From positions 1-40,507 of IMG/VR virus record IMGVR_UViG_3300044712_000022: a DNA stretch of 40,507 bases; one strand, written 5' to 3'. The notes beneath the pieces were generated by a model, which saw only the letters and a program-made list of their open reading frames with translations, was not told the origin of the DNA and did not search any database. The stretch is from a virus. Positions 25,258-33,212 of the stretch are shown here, in pieces. How positions within the stretch are numbered: position 1 is the first letter of the stretch; the number at the start of each line of letters is the position of its first letter. Position numbers and translations under genes: made by a program.

Positions 25258-28200
25258 ATGAATTACGCAGGACTCCACGTTCACACACACTACAGTCTGT
25301 TTGACGGGATTGCCACACCACAGGAATATGTGGACCGAGCAGTAGAGCTGGGTATGCCAGCCATTGCCATTACCGATCACGGTTCGTTGTCTGGACACCG
25401 TGAAATGTATCGTACTGCTAAAGAAGCAGGAATTAAGCCTATCCTCGGTGTAGAAGGATATATGGCACAAGACCGTTTTGACCACCGTGATGCGTCAGAG
25501 CGTGAGCACGTACTTGACATGGTTTACAACCACATTGTTATTCTCGCTAAGAACGAGAAGGGTTTGGAAAACCTCAACAAGCTTAATGAGATTGCTTGGA
25601 CAGAAGGTTTCTTCAAGAAGCCACGTATTGACTTTGAGGTACTTGAGAAGTACAGCGAGGGACTTATTGTTACCTCTGCATGCCCTAGCGGTATCGTAGC
25701 CAAGTCTATCGAGACTGGTGAGCTGGCGGTAGCTAAGGAAAAGATTGAGTGGTTCCACCGTGTATTTGGTGACGACTATTACATTGAGGTAATGCCTCAC
25801 AATGCACCAGAGATTAACAAGACTCTGTTGGAATTGGCAGACGAGTATGGCATCAAGGCCGTTGTAACTCCAGACTGCCACCACTCACACTCTGGTCAGA
25901 AGGAGATTCAGGAGCTTAAGCTTATCCTGAACACTTACTCTAACAAGATTGAGAAGGGTGCAACTTTCGAGAAGTCTCGTGAGAAGGAAAACCTCATGGA
26001 GCGTCTTGACTACCTGTATGGTGCAGACCGTCAGATGTCATTTAATAAGTTTGAGATTCACCTTCTTTCATACGAAGAGATGAAAGCTGCCATGGAAAAG
26101 CAGGGTATTGATCGTGAAGACATCTACCAGCACTCACTAGAGATTGCAGAAAAGGTAGAAGACTATAACATTCAAGACCACCTAGACTTGCTTCCAGCAC
26201 AGTACCTTAAGCCAGATGAAGAGCTACGCTCTATGGCTATGGAAGGTTTAACAGCACGTGGTTTGGACGGTAAGGAAGAATACCTTGCACGTCTAGACGA
26301 AGAGCTAGAGATTATTAAAGACAAGAAGTTCGCTCCATACTTCATGGTTGTACGCAACATGATTAACTGGGCTAAGAAAGAAGGTATTCGTGTTGGTCCT
26401 GGGCGTGGTTCGGCTGCTGGTAGTCTTCTCTGTTATACTCTTGGTATTACAGATATTGATCCGATTGTTCATGGACTTCTGTTCTTCCGTTTTATTAATC
26501 CAGAAAGAAATGACTTTCCAGATATTGATACTGATATTCAGGACTCTCGTCGAGACGAGGTAAAAGAGTATCTAGTTAAACAATACCGTCACGTTGCATC
26601 TATTGCTACCTTCCTTACGTTTAAGGATAAGGGTGTGGTTCGAGACATCTCTCGTGTACTTCACATTCCTCTTACAGACGTTAACAAGGTTTTGAAGACT
26701 ATTGATACTTGGGATGAATACTGCACCTCTAAGACCACCGCATGGTTCCGTGAGAAGTATCCAGAAGTAGAGCAATATGGAGAGCAGCTCCGTGGTCGTA
26801 TCCGTGGTACTGGTATTCACGCTGCTGGTGTTGTTACTGCAAGAGAGCCTATCTTTAAATATGCTCCAATGGAAACTCGTACAGACCCAAAGACTAAGGA
26901 ACGCATTCCCGTTGTTGCTGTAGATATGGGTGAGGCAGAACGCATTGGTCTGATTAAGCTCGATGCTCTGGGTCTTAAGACTCTGTCTGTACTTGACGAC
27001 ACTATTAATATTATTAAAGAGCGTCACGGTGTAGAGATTAAGCCACTAGAAATTGACATGGAAGACCGTCAGGTCTACGAGATGCTTTCTGCAGGTCACA
27101 CCAAGGGTGTGTTCCAGTGTGAAGCTACGCCATACACCAACCTGTTGGTAAAAATGGGGGTAAAGAATCTAGATGAACTAGCAGCCTCTAACGCACTAGT
27201 ACGTCCAGGTGCTATGAACACCATTGGTAAAGACTATATTGCACGTAAACATGGTAAGCAGAACGTTGATTATCGTAACGTCAAGATGAAGGCTTTTACT
27301 TCTGATACCTATGGCTGTATTCTCTACCAGGAACAGGTTATGCAAGCCTGTGTAGAGCTTGGTGGAATGACCATGGCTACTGCTGACAAGGTTCGTAAGA
27401 TCATTGGTAAGAAGAAGGATGCCAAGGAGTTTAAGCAATTCGAAGACATGTTCATTCAGGGTGCTTCACAGTATCTTGGTGAAGAGGGTGCTAAGGACCT
27501 CTGGCACGACTTTGAGGCACACGCTGGATATTCCTTCAACAAGTCTCACGCTGTGGCATACTCTACACTGTCTTACTGGACTGCATGGCTAAAGTATCAC
27601 TACCCACTTGAGTTCATGTTTGCTCTTCTTAAGAATGAGAAGGACAAGGATGCACGCACTGAGTATCTGATTGAGGCCAAGCGTATGGGTATTCCAATTA
27701 AGTTGCCACACATCAACGACTCTGACATTGACTTCAAGATTGAGGGTAAGGGTATTCGATTTGGTCTTGCTGGTATCAAGTACATCTCTAATAATATTGC
27801 AGAAAAGTACATGGCAGCTCGTCCATTCCACTCTTACAAGGAGCTGGAAGAGTTTACCTATGGTAAGGGTAATGGTGTGAATAGTCGTGCACTTAATTCA
27901 CTTCGTGTAATTGGTGCTGCTACGTTCCCAGACAATCCACGTAACGATGACGAGGTTCGAGAGAATCTTTATGAGTACCTAAACCTACCAGAGTTTAACA
28001 TCTCTGTTCCACCACACTTCCACGCCTTTATTAACGAGGCAGAGGAGTACGAGGAAAAAGGTGCATTCATTCTGATGGGTATGGTTAAGAACATCAAGCG
28101 TGGTAAGGGCTGGTCTCGTGTAGAAATCCTTGATAAGACTGGTGTTGTTGGTATCTTTGATGACGAGCAGACCACTATCGAGGCAGGTCGTACCTATATT

Positions 28201-28530
28201 ATTCTTGCTAGTGATAACAGGATTACATCTGCTATCCCCGTAGACGAAGCCAAGGGATCTGACAACGGTGTTGTTAAGTTCCTGAACTATCGTCAGTTAC
28301 CATACACAGATGATGAAATGTATGTCATTGCCTTTAAGCCTCGTGTAACTAAGGCTGGCAAGAAGATGGCTTACATGGTTCTTGCAGACACAGCTCGTGA
28401 GCTGCACTCTGTGACGGTATTCCCCACACAGTTCCCCAAAGCCTATATGAAGGTCAAAGAGGGACAAGCATACAAGTTTGAATTTGGTAAAACCAAAGAC
28501 GGCACAATAACAATGAATGAGGTATATTAA
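25258..28530 (+). CDS. dnaE: DNA polymerase III alpha subunit (DnaE)
   Basis: A 1090-residue C-family replicative polymerase. An N-terminal PHP domain carries His7, His9, Asp40-His41, Glu66, His92, a Cys in SACPSG (about 143) and Asp/His in PDCHHSHSG (about 205). The palm has GPGRGSAAGS near 380, the catalytic PDIDTD at 421-426 and the third Asp at 569 in KLDALGLK. A helix-hairpin-helix lies near 870 and an OB fold near 940-980. I start at the ATG 25258, where HVHTHYS follows at residue 7 as in bacterial DnaE; an upstream in-frame TTG at 25204 lies next to the hairpin and is unlikely. The gene ends overlapping the next ATG. Confidence 0.95.
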   Translation: MNYAGLHVHTHYSLFDGIATPQEYVDRAVELGMPAIAITDHGSLSGHREMYRTAKEAGIKPILGVEGYMAQDRFDHRDASEREHVLDMVYNHIVILAKNEKGLENLNKLNEIAWTEGFFKKPRIDFEVLEKYSEGLIVTSACPSGIVAKSIETGELAVAKEKIEWFHRVFGDDYYIEVMPHNAPEINKTLLELADEYGIKAVVTPDCHHSHSGQKEIQELKLILNTYSNKIEKGATFEKSREKENLMERLDYLYGADRQMSFNKFEIHLLSYEEMKAAMEKQGIDREDIYQHSLEIAEKVEDYNIQDHLDLLPAQYLKPDEELRSMAMEGLTARGLDGKEEYLARLDEELEIIKDKKFAPYFMVVRNMINWAKKEGIRVGPGRGSAAGSLLCYTLGITDIDPIVHGLLFFRFINPERNDFPDIDTDIQDSRRDEVKEYLVKQYRHVASIATFLTFKDKGVVRDISRVLHIPLTDVNKVLKTIDTWDEYCTSKTTAWFREKYPEVEQYGEQLRGRIRGTGIHAAGVVTAREPIFKYAPMETRTDPKTKERIPVVAVDMGEAERIGLIKLDALGLKTLSVLDDTINIIKERHGVEIKPLEIDMEDRQVYEMLSAGHTKGVFQCEATPYTNLLVKMGVKNLDELAASNALVRPGAMNTIGKDYIARKHGKQNVDYRNVKMKAFTSDTYGCILYQEQVMQACVELGGMTMATADKVRKIIGKKKDAKEFKQFEDMFIQGASQYLGEEGAKDLWHDFEAHAGYSFNKSHAVAYSTLSYWTAWLKYHYPLEFMFALLKNEKDKDARTEYLIEAKRMGIPIKLPHINDSDIDFKIEGKGIRFGLAGIKYISNNIAEKYMAARPFHSYKELEEFTYGKGNGVNSRALNSLRVIGAATFPDNPRNDDEVRENLYEYLNLPEFNISVPPHFHAFINEAEEYEEKGAFILMGMVKNIKRGKGWSRVEILDKTGVVGIFDDEQTTIEAGRTYIILASDNRITSAIPVDEAKGSDNGVVKFLNYRQLPYTDDEMYVIAFKPRVTKAGKKMAYMVLADTARELHSVTVFPTQFPKAYMKVKEGQAYKFEFGKTKDGTITMNEVY

Positions 28531-28862
28531 TGTTTGCAATTACATTAGACACAATGGCAAAAGACCTGCATACTATTGCAGTAGACAAGGGCTTTTGGCC
28601 AGAAGAAGTAGACGATATCTTTATCACCAAGCAGCTTATGATGATTGTATCTGAGGCTGTAGAGGTTATGGAGGCTATTCGAAAGAGCAAGGGCGAGGCA
28701 GAGGTGGCAGATGAAATGGCTGACATCATTATCCGTACCCTAGATCTTTGGGAGGGTCTCAAAGAGAACGGCTATGTAGGTGACCGCCAATTGCAGGTGG
28801 CACTTAATAATAAAACTGACATTAATAAGTCACGACCACAGAAGCACGGAGTAAAATTCTAA
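28530..28862 (+). CDS. MazG-like nucleotide pyrophosphohydrolase
   Basis: A 110-residue all-helical protein with the MazG-type metal-binding pattern: SEAVEVMEAIR followed by ADEMADIIIRTLDL, giving the ExxE and ExxD pairs that bind magnesium. Such enzymes cleave NTPs or dNTPs to monophosphates and pyrophosphate. In phages they are thought to clean nucleotide pools or lower alarmone levels. Its ATG overlaps the dnaE stop and its stop overlaps the next ATG, in line with a nucleotide-metabolism job beside nrdH. The substrate cannot be read from the sequence. Confidence 0.85.
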   Translation: MFAITLDTMAKDLHTIAVDKGFWPEEVDDIFITKQLMMIVSEAVEVMEAIRKSKGEAEVADEMADIIIRTLDLWEGLKENGYVGDRQLQVALNNKTDINKSRPQKHGVKF

Positions 28863-29086
28863 TGACAATTACAGTATATACAAAGCCATCATGCGTACAG
28901 TGTGAAGCAACCAAGCGTAGCCTTGACAAACTCGGACTAAAGTACGAAACAATTGATGCAACTACCGATGAAGTAGTCTACGAGATGCTGGTAGAAAAGG
29001 GTTTTAAAGCCATGCCAGTAGTAAATGCTAACGGTGAGTGGTGGTCTGGATTCCAGCCAGACAAGATTAATGGGTTGGTGGACTAA
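28862..29086 (+). CDS. nrdH: NrdH-redoxin (glutaredoxin-like)
   Basis: A 74-residue thioredoxin-fold protein with the redox pair Cys11-Val-Gln-Cys14, the cis-Pro segment AMPVV near residue 52, and WWSGFQPD near 61, the last typical of NrdH. It supplies electrons to class Ib ribonucleotide reductase, which this phage encodes about 7 kb downstream (nrdI, nrdE, nrdF). The gene is thus separated from its usual operon and lies instead within the replication block, with start and stop overlapping its neighbours. Confidence 0.92.
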   Translation: MTITVYTKPSCVQCEATKRSLDKLGLKYETIDATTDEVVYEMLVEKGFKAMPVVNANGEWWSGFQPDKINGLVD

Positions 29087-30099
29087 TGACAACAATTGAA
29101 GAAGCTTTAGCACAGCTTGATCCAAAGCTGCGTAAGAAGATTTCTGCGGCTGTTGGAATTAAGACTGAGTTCCAGAAGACACCAAGTCCAGGACTGAATC
29201 GTGCACTCGGTGGTGGCTTCCCCTATGGTAGACAGGTTCTGCTGTGGGGGAGCAAGTCATCAGCCAAGTCTTCTCTGTGCCTACAGACTATTGGTTTGGC
29301 ACAGAAGGAAGGTAAGCTGTGTGCATGGATCGATGCAGAGATGTCTTACGATGAAGAGTGGGCTAAGAGTCTTGGTGTAAACACCGAGCAGCTTATCTAC
29401 TCTGAGGCACGCAGTATGAATGACATGGTTGATGTTTGCGTCGGTCTTCTTAAGGCTGGTGTGGACATGATTGTCATTGATAGTATTAGTTCTCTTTTGC
29501 CAGCGGTATACTTTGAGAAAGACTCTGATGAACTTAAGCAGCTAGAGAACACTAAGCAGATTGGTGCAGAGTCCAAGGACCTTAAGCACGCATGGCTTAT
29601 GATTAACTATGCTAACAACAAGGTAAAGCCTGCACTCATTGTAGCTATTTCACAGTCACGTAACAACATTGGTGGCATGTTTGCTACAGCACAGCCTACA
29701 GGTGGTTTGACAACACAGTTCATGTCTTCTACTATTGTTAAGCTGTTCTCCTCTACATCAGACAGTCAAGCTATCAAGGCTAAGATTCCTGTAGGGGACA
29801 AGCTTATTGAGCAAAAGGTTGGACGACGTGTGCGTTGGGAGATCTTGAACTCTAAGACATCCCCTCCAGGTGAAAGTGGCGAGTACGACTTCTACTTCCG
29901 TGGTGACAAGATTGGTGTCGATGCTGTAGGAGATATGGTTGACACTGCAGAAATGCTGGGTCTTGTAGAGCGTACAGGTGCTTGGTATATCATGCCAGAT
30001 GGCTCTAAGGTACAGGGGCGTGATGCTTTTGTGACTAAGGTTCGTGAGGACCAGGAGCTGTACAAGTCTATTGAGGAGAAGCTCAATGGGGCGTTATAA
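29086..30099 (+). CDS. RecA/UvsX-like recombinase
   Basis: A 337-residue RecA-family ATPase. Walker A is at residues 55-62 (GSKSSAKS), where Ala60 replaces the usual Gly before the catalytic Lys61; Walker B is MIVID with Asp132, and SQSRNNIGGMF near 190 marks the DNA-binding loop region. T4 UvsX also departs from the Gly at this place, so activity is likely. It would drive strand exchange, repair and recombination-dependent replication. A C-terminal acidic helix follows. It is tightly packed after nrdH and its 3' end overlaps the next gene by 14 bases. Confidence 0.88.
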   Translation: MTTIEEALAQLDPKLRKKISAAVGIKTEFQKTPSPGLNRALGGGFPYGRQVLLWGSKSSAKSSLCLQTIGLAQKEGKLCAWIDAEMSYDEEWAKSLGVNTEQLIYSEARSMNDMVDVCVGLLKAGVDMIVIDSISSLLPAVYFEKDSDELKQLENTKQIGAESKDLKHAWLMINYANNKVKPALIVAISQSRNNIGGMFATAQPTGGLTTQFMSSTIVKLFSSTSDSQAIKAKIPVGDKLIEQKVGRRVRWEILNSKTSPPGESGEYDFYFRGDKIGVDAVGDMVDTAEMLGLVERTGAWYIMPDGSKVQGRDAFVTKVREDQELYKSIEEKLNGAL

Positions 30100-30256
30100 C
30101 ATTCATTCTGGCAAGTTTGTTTGTCAAACATGTGGGGAGGAGGTACCTACAATTCGTAGTTACCCCTCCGAAAAGAAGCTGACATGGATGTGCAAGCAAA
30201 AGCATGTAAGCGAGGTTAACTTGCAAACCAAGAAGACTAAGGAAGACTATGAGTGA
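30086..30256 (+). CDS. Small zinc-ribbon protein
   Basis: A 56-residue basic protein with a likely zinc-binding set: CQTC at residues 13-16 and Cys-Lys-Gln-Lys-His near 36-40. I place the start at ATG 30086, with GAGGAG at 30072-30077 upstream; a longer in-frame reading from 30044 would run into the recombinase gene with an unnatural Arg/Ser-rich sequence. It overlaps both neighbours and probably binds nucleic acid or a partner protein. The exact function is unknown. Confidence 0.7.
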   Translation: MGRYNIHSGKFVCQTCGEEVPTIRSYPSEKKLTWMCKQKHVSEVNLQTKKTKEDYE

Positions 30257-30536
30257 GCGAGGCGAGTCTAAGCGTATTGGTGCTACCCAGCACAAGAACT
30301 CTGGTCGCAACATGAAGAAGGGCGATGCTACATGGCATAACTTCTGTGTTGACTTCAAAGAGGTAGGCAAGTCTTTTACTCTCAACAAAGATGTCTGGGC
30401 TAAGGCAACTACCGATGCTATCAAGAACAGGCTAGATCCTGCCATTGTGGTGGTAATTGGCGAGGGTAACGCAAAGACACGCTTAGCAGTAATAGAACTA
30501 GACCTATTAGAACAAATGCTAGAAGACGAAGAATAG
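30249..30536 (+). CDS. PD-(D/E)XK nuclease-like protein (possible Holliday junction resolvase)
   Basis: A 95-residue protein with the pattern of small archaeal-type Hjc resolvases: Glu6 near the N-terminus, GATQHKNSGR, then KGD with Asp26, a strand ending in Asp35-x-Lys37, and a following Ser/helix motif (KSFTLNKDVWAKATTDA). This is the D...[DE]-x-K metal site of the PD-(D/E)XK fold. It overlaps the zinc-ribbon gene by eight bases and lies just after a recombinase, which suits a role in resolving recombination intermediates. The family call is moderate; activity is inferred. Confidence 0.65.
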   Translation: MSERGESKRIGATQHKNSGRNMKKGDATWHNFCVDFKEVGKSFTLNKDVWAKATTDAIKNRLDPAIVVVIGEGNAKTRLAVIELDLLEQMLEDEE

Positions 30537-30544
30537 AGGTGGCA

Positions 30545-30799
30545 ATGAGTTACGCAAGGTTTGCAGAAGAGGGGTCTGACGTATATGTATTTGCATCTAC
30601 CGATGCTTTTAAGAATACAGTCCTAGAATGCTGCGGTTGCAGGATTAGCAAGGATTGGACCTACTATTCTACTCAGACAATGGTGGATCACCTTGAAGAA
30701 CACATTAAGCAGGGAGACACTATCCCAGCTACCTTGATCCCAGAACTATGGTTTGACGACAAGCAAAACTTCCCCTATAGCGAAAATGACCCAGAGTAA
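30545..30799 (+). CDS. Small Cys/His protein, putative zinc binding
   Basis: An 84-residue protein of a type often seen in actinobacterial phages: MSYARF start, VYVF strand, a CCGC cluster near residues 29-32, and HLEEH near 49-53, together a possible zinc site. The ATG at 30545 is preferred over GTG 30539 because AGAGG lies five bases before it. The C-terminus is acidic. The function is unknown; a structural or nucleic-acid-binding role is plausible. The -10 box of the next gene follows its stop by two bases. Confidence 0.7.
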   Translation: MSYARFAEEGSDVYVFASTDAFKNTVLECCGCRISKDWTYYSTQTMVDHLEEHIKQGDTIPATLIPELWFDDKQNFPYSENDPE

Positions 30800-30801
30800 G
30801 G

Positions 30802-30807
30802 TATAAT
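30802..30807 (+). promoter_or_regulatory. -10 box of a leaderless gene
   Basis: A perfect TATAAT two bases after a stop codon. Its last two bases form part of an in-frame ATG (30806-30808) that would lie inside the promoter, so that ATG cannot be used on its transcript. The ATG at 30815, seven bases after the box, is the probable start. No -35 box or ribosome binding site is visible. Confidence 0.45.
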
Positions 30808-30814
30808 GGATAGA

Positions 30815-31117
30815 ATGGAACAACAAAACACTATAGATGCAATCAACTGGGTGCAGGAAATTGCAGACTTCATGGATGATGAAGATCTGTCTAATGCCCT
30901 AGAGATTGTAGCTAAACTAATTATTAAACCAGATATTCCTCTACAGGTTGCTACCATTGAGATTGTACATCTACAAGCTATCGCAGCTAAGATGCAGTTT
31001 AAGGCAACCTGGTTAACCAATGTAGAAAAGGGAGATAGAGCGAAGAAGAATATCTATTATACGGCAGCTGAGGCAATCAATAATTTGGTTGCAGCACTTA
31101 AGTATATTATTCGCTAG
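30815..31117 (+). CDS. Hypothetical helical protein
   Basis: A 100-residue, almost entirely helical protein (alternating acidic and hydrophobic residues, one Trp-rich N-terminal segment). The start at 30815 rather than 30806 is chosen because the earlier ATG overlaps the -10 box. No family, zinc site or membrane segment is recognised. It sits in the recombination and repair block between a small Cys/His protein and a Cas4-like nuclease. The function is unknown. Confidence 0.65.
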   Translation: MEQQNTIDAINWVQEIADFMDDEDLSNALEIVAKLIIKPDIPLQVATIEIVHLQAIAAKMQFKATWLTNVEKGDRAKKNIYYTAAEAINNLVAALKYIIR

Positions 31118-31125
31118 GTAATATT

Positions 31126-31929
31126 ATGAAAAATTTACTAACACAGCTAATGGAAAAGCCTGTAGAACAAAAGATTGTAGATACATCTGGAATCGATACA
31201 GACGCTCTCATTGAAAAGATTAAGTACGGTTACATTGCAAACCGTGGTCCAAGGCACCAACAGAAGAAAACCTTTGCACCATCTACCATTGCCTATGGTC
31301 ATGGAGAGTGTGCACGATACTGGTACCTAGCATTTGATGGCGGTGTCTTTGAAGACAATGCTGACGCATTTGCTGGTGCTAATATGACTAATGGTACTCT
31401 TTCTCACAACCGAATCCAGGCTGCTATGGCAGATGCTGGAATCCTTAAGGATGCAGAGTTTAAGATTATCAACAACGATCCTCCTATCTTTGGATACGGT
31501 GACGTTATTCTTGACTGGGAAGGCGAAGAGCTTCTTGGTGAGATTAAGACTATGATGAATGAGGGGTTTGAGTATCGCAAGAACAATCGCAAGCCCAAGA
31601 CTGGACACTTAGTTCAGCTACTCATTTACATGAAGATTCTACAAAAGCGGAAGGCTGTTCTTATATATGAGAATAAGAATAACCACGAACTACTTGTTCT
31701 TCCCGTAGAGATCAATGATTATTACAAAAAGTGGGTAAACGATGCATTCGAATGGATGCGGACAGTCCGTAAGGCTTGGGTCGATAGAACTCTGCCTGAA
31801 AAGACTTACCGTTCAAATTCGAAAATCTGTAAGAACTGTCCTTTGGCAAATGTTTGTGCGGATGCAGGTAAGGGAGATGTAAGAATAAATCGCCTGGAGC
31901 CTATCGATGAAAAACTGTCAATGGTGTGA
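31126..31929 (+). CDS. Cas4/RecB-like exonuclease with probable Fe-S cluster
   Basis: A 267-residue nuclease of the PD-(D/E)XK superfamily. Active-site residues are Asp126 in GYGDVILDW and Glu139-x-Lys141 in GEIK, with a helix containing Gln after it (HLVQLLIY). Cys62 and the C-terminal Cys235, Cys238 and Cys244 (CKNCPLANVC) are the one-plus-three pattern that binds a 4Fe-4S cluster in Cas4 and AddB. It probably resects DNA ends for the recombinase. No CRISPR array or Cas1 is near, so a role in spacer acquisition is not suggested. The gene overlaps the next by 23 bases. Confidence 0.85.
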   Translation: MKNLLTQLMEKPVEQKIVDTSGIDTDALIEKIKYGYIANRGPRHQQKKTFAPSTIAYGHGECARYWYLAFDGGVFEDNADAFAGANMTNGTLSHNRIQAAMADAGILKDAEFKIINNDPPIFGYGDVILDWEGEELLGEIKTMMNEGFEYRKNNRKPKTGHLVQLLIYMKILQKRKAVLIYENKNNHELLVLPVEINDYYKKWVNDAFEWMRTVRKAWVDRTLPEKTYRSNSKICKNCPLANVCADAGKGDVRINRLEPIDEKLSMV

Positions 31930-32194
31930 TGCCGCCTTTAAACCCAGAGTATCGTATCAGATATATTGCTCAGACACATGTCGTGAAGAAGCAACTAAAG
32001 AAAAAATAGCACAGCGTTATGCAATTTCTAGACGTAACAAAATGATTGGTAAGACTAGGAAGTGTAAGAGTTGCAATCAACCGTTATCAGTTTATAACGA
32101 TGAACAGCTCTGCTCTTCCTGTCTTGTCAATCCATCAGAAGTTCAAAAGACTTTAAAAGAAATCAAAGGAATGGCCAATGGAAAAGACAAATAG
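31907..32194 (+). CDS. Double zinc-ribbon protein
   Basis: A 95-residue basic protein with two zinc-binding units: CQWC near residues 4-7 paired with CSDTC near 21-25, and CKSC near 53-56 paired with CSSC near 69-72. The linker is Lys/Arg-rich. It probably binds DNA or RNA or tethers a partner. It overlaps the Cas4-like gene by 23 bases and the RuvC-like gene by 17, so it is likely co-translated with both, suggesting a link to recombination. The specific role is unknown. Confidence 0.7.
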   Translation: MKNCQWCDAAFKPRVSYQIYCSDTCREEATKEKIAQRYAISRRNKMIGKTRKCKSCNQPLSVYNDEQLCSSCLVNPSEVQKTLKEIKGMANGKDK

Positions 32195-32729
32195 CTTTAT
32201 GTCCATTGATGCCAACAGTACCAGTATTGCATTTGCAATTTGGGAGAATGATAGTTTAGTAAAGCATGGCAAACTATTTTGGGAGGGTAAGACTACCTAC
32301 CAAAAGCTTTTAAACGCTTCCAGGCAGCTTGTGGCTTACTTCAAAGCCTACCCTGTGGACACAGTAGTTATCGAACACGCTGTATTCATGAACAGTCCTA
32401 AGACTGTGGCAGATCTATCTTTGATCCAGGGTGCTGTTCTGGGAGCTATGGCTATTACGGGGGTAACGGAAATTAAATCTATTAACCCTATTGCATGGCA
32501 AACCTTTATTAAGAATGGTAGACTTACCACTCCAGAGAAGCAGGTTATTCGTAATGCTAATCCTGGTAAGTCTGATGCATGGTATAAGAATAAAGAGCGA
32601 GAGTTCCGTAAGCAACGCACAATTGATTTTGTGAACAAAAGATATAACAAGTCTATTACTGATAATGACATTGCAGATGCTATTGGTATTGGACACTACT
32701 CTATATTTAATTGGGAAAAGTTAGGTTGA
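32178..32729 (+). CDS. RuvC-like Holliday junction resolvase
   Basis: A 183-residue protein with an RNase H-like fold: first strand SIDANSTSIAFAIW with Asp11, VVIEHAV with Glu66, and NDIADAIGI with Asp164 and Asp167. This acidic set is the two-metal site of RuvC-type resolvases. It would cut branched DNA before packaging. It starts inside the zinc-ribbon gene. A second resolvase candidate of another fold is encoded 2 kb upstream. The last bases of this gene begin a promoter (TTGACA at 32726) for the next small gene. Confidence 0.87.
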   Translation: MEKTNSFMSIDANSTSIAFAIWENDSLVKHGKLFWEGKTTYQKLLNASRQLVAYFKAYPVDTVVIEHAVFMNSPKTVADLSLIQGAVLGAMAITGVTEIKSINPIAWQTFIKNGRLTTPEKQVIRNANPGKSDAWYKNKEREFRKQRTIDFVNKRYNKSITDNDIADAIGIGHYSIFNWEKLG

Positions 32730-32754
32730 CACTATGGCTACTAAACTGTATACT
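32726..32754 (+). promoter_or_regulatory. Consensus promoter of a leaderless HTH gene
   Basis: TTGACA (32726-32731), exactly 17 bases, TATACT (32749-32754), six bases, then ATG at 32761. This is one of the closest matches to the sigma-70-type consensus in the window. It overlaps the stop codon of the RuvC-like gene. Confidence 0.7.
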
Positions 32755-32760
32755 AATGAG

Positions 32761-32889
32761 ATGTGGTTAAAGAAACGCTACCACATGGACCGCAAGACTC
32801 CAGAAGAGATTGCAAAAGAGTGTGGCGTAAGCGTAGAAACCATTTATGTTTATTTGGCTAAATTTGGATTAAGGAAATCAAGACGATGA
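32761..32889 (+). CDS. Small helix-turn-helix protein, leaderless
   Basis: A 42-residue basic protein that is mostly a single HTH: TPEEIAKECGVSVETIYVYL, followed by a basic tail GLRKSRR. It probably binds DNA. An in-frame ATG at 32734 would give 51 residues but lies inside the promoter spacer; the ATG at 32761 is six bases after the -10 box, so I take it as the start. The longer form remains possible if translation is coupled to the upstream gene. The stop overlaps the next ATG by four bases (ATGA). The target and role are unknown. Confidence 0.7.
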   Translation: MWLKKRYHMDRKTPEEIAKECGVSVETIYVYLAKFGLRKSRR

Positions 32890-33212
32890 CAAAAGGTTAT
32901 CAGGGCATGAAGTCCACAGAACAACTTATGGTTGAGTTCTATGATCAGTCTCAGCAAATGAAGAAGCAGATTGATATGGTTAATCATCCAGATCACTATA
33001 CCTCAGACCCATCTGGTGTTGAGTGTATCGAGATTACTCGTCATCGTAACTTTAATGTTGGAAATGCTATCAAGTATTTATGGCGTGCAGGTTTGAAAGA
33101 AGACCAGGGTAAGGATAAGCTGCAAAAGCAGGTCGAAGACCTTCGCAAGGCAGTCTTCTATATCAATGATGAAATCGCTCGATTGACAGGAGAGTTTGAT
33201 GGCAAGGCCTAA
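32886..33212 (+). CDS. DUF3310-family protein
   Basis: A 108-residue protein with the DUF3310 signature: HPDHYTSDPSGVECIEI near residues 34-50, then GNAIKYLWRAGLKE near 60-73, and a C-terminal helix that includes DLRKAVFYI. Members are common in phages, with no established function known to me; their helical core has been compared with nucleotide-metabolism proteins. The start overlaps the HTH gene stop (ATGA) and the end overlaps the next gene by 14 bases. Confidence 0.82.
   Translation: MTKGYQGMKSTEQLMVEFYDQSQQMKKQIDMVNHPDHYTSDPSGVECIEITRHRNFNVGNAIKYLWRAGLKEDQGKDKLQKQVEDLRKAVFYINDEIARLTGEFDGKA

Noticed and set aside
31126-31929. CRISPR-related role for the Cas4-like nuclease
   Set aside because: No direct-repeat array and no Cas1 or Cas2 in the window; Cas4-like proteins are common in phage recombination blocks.
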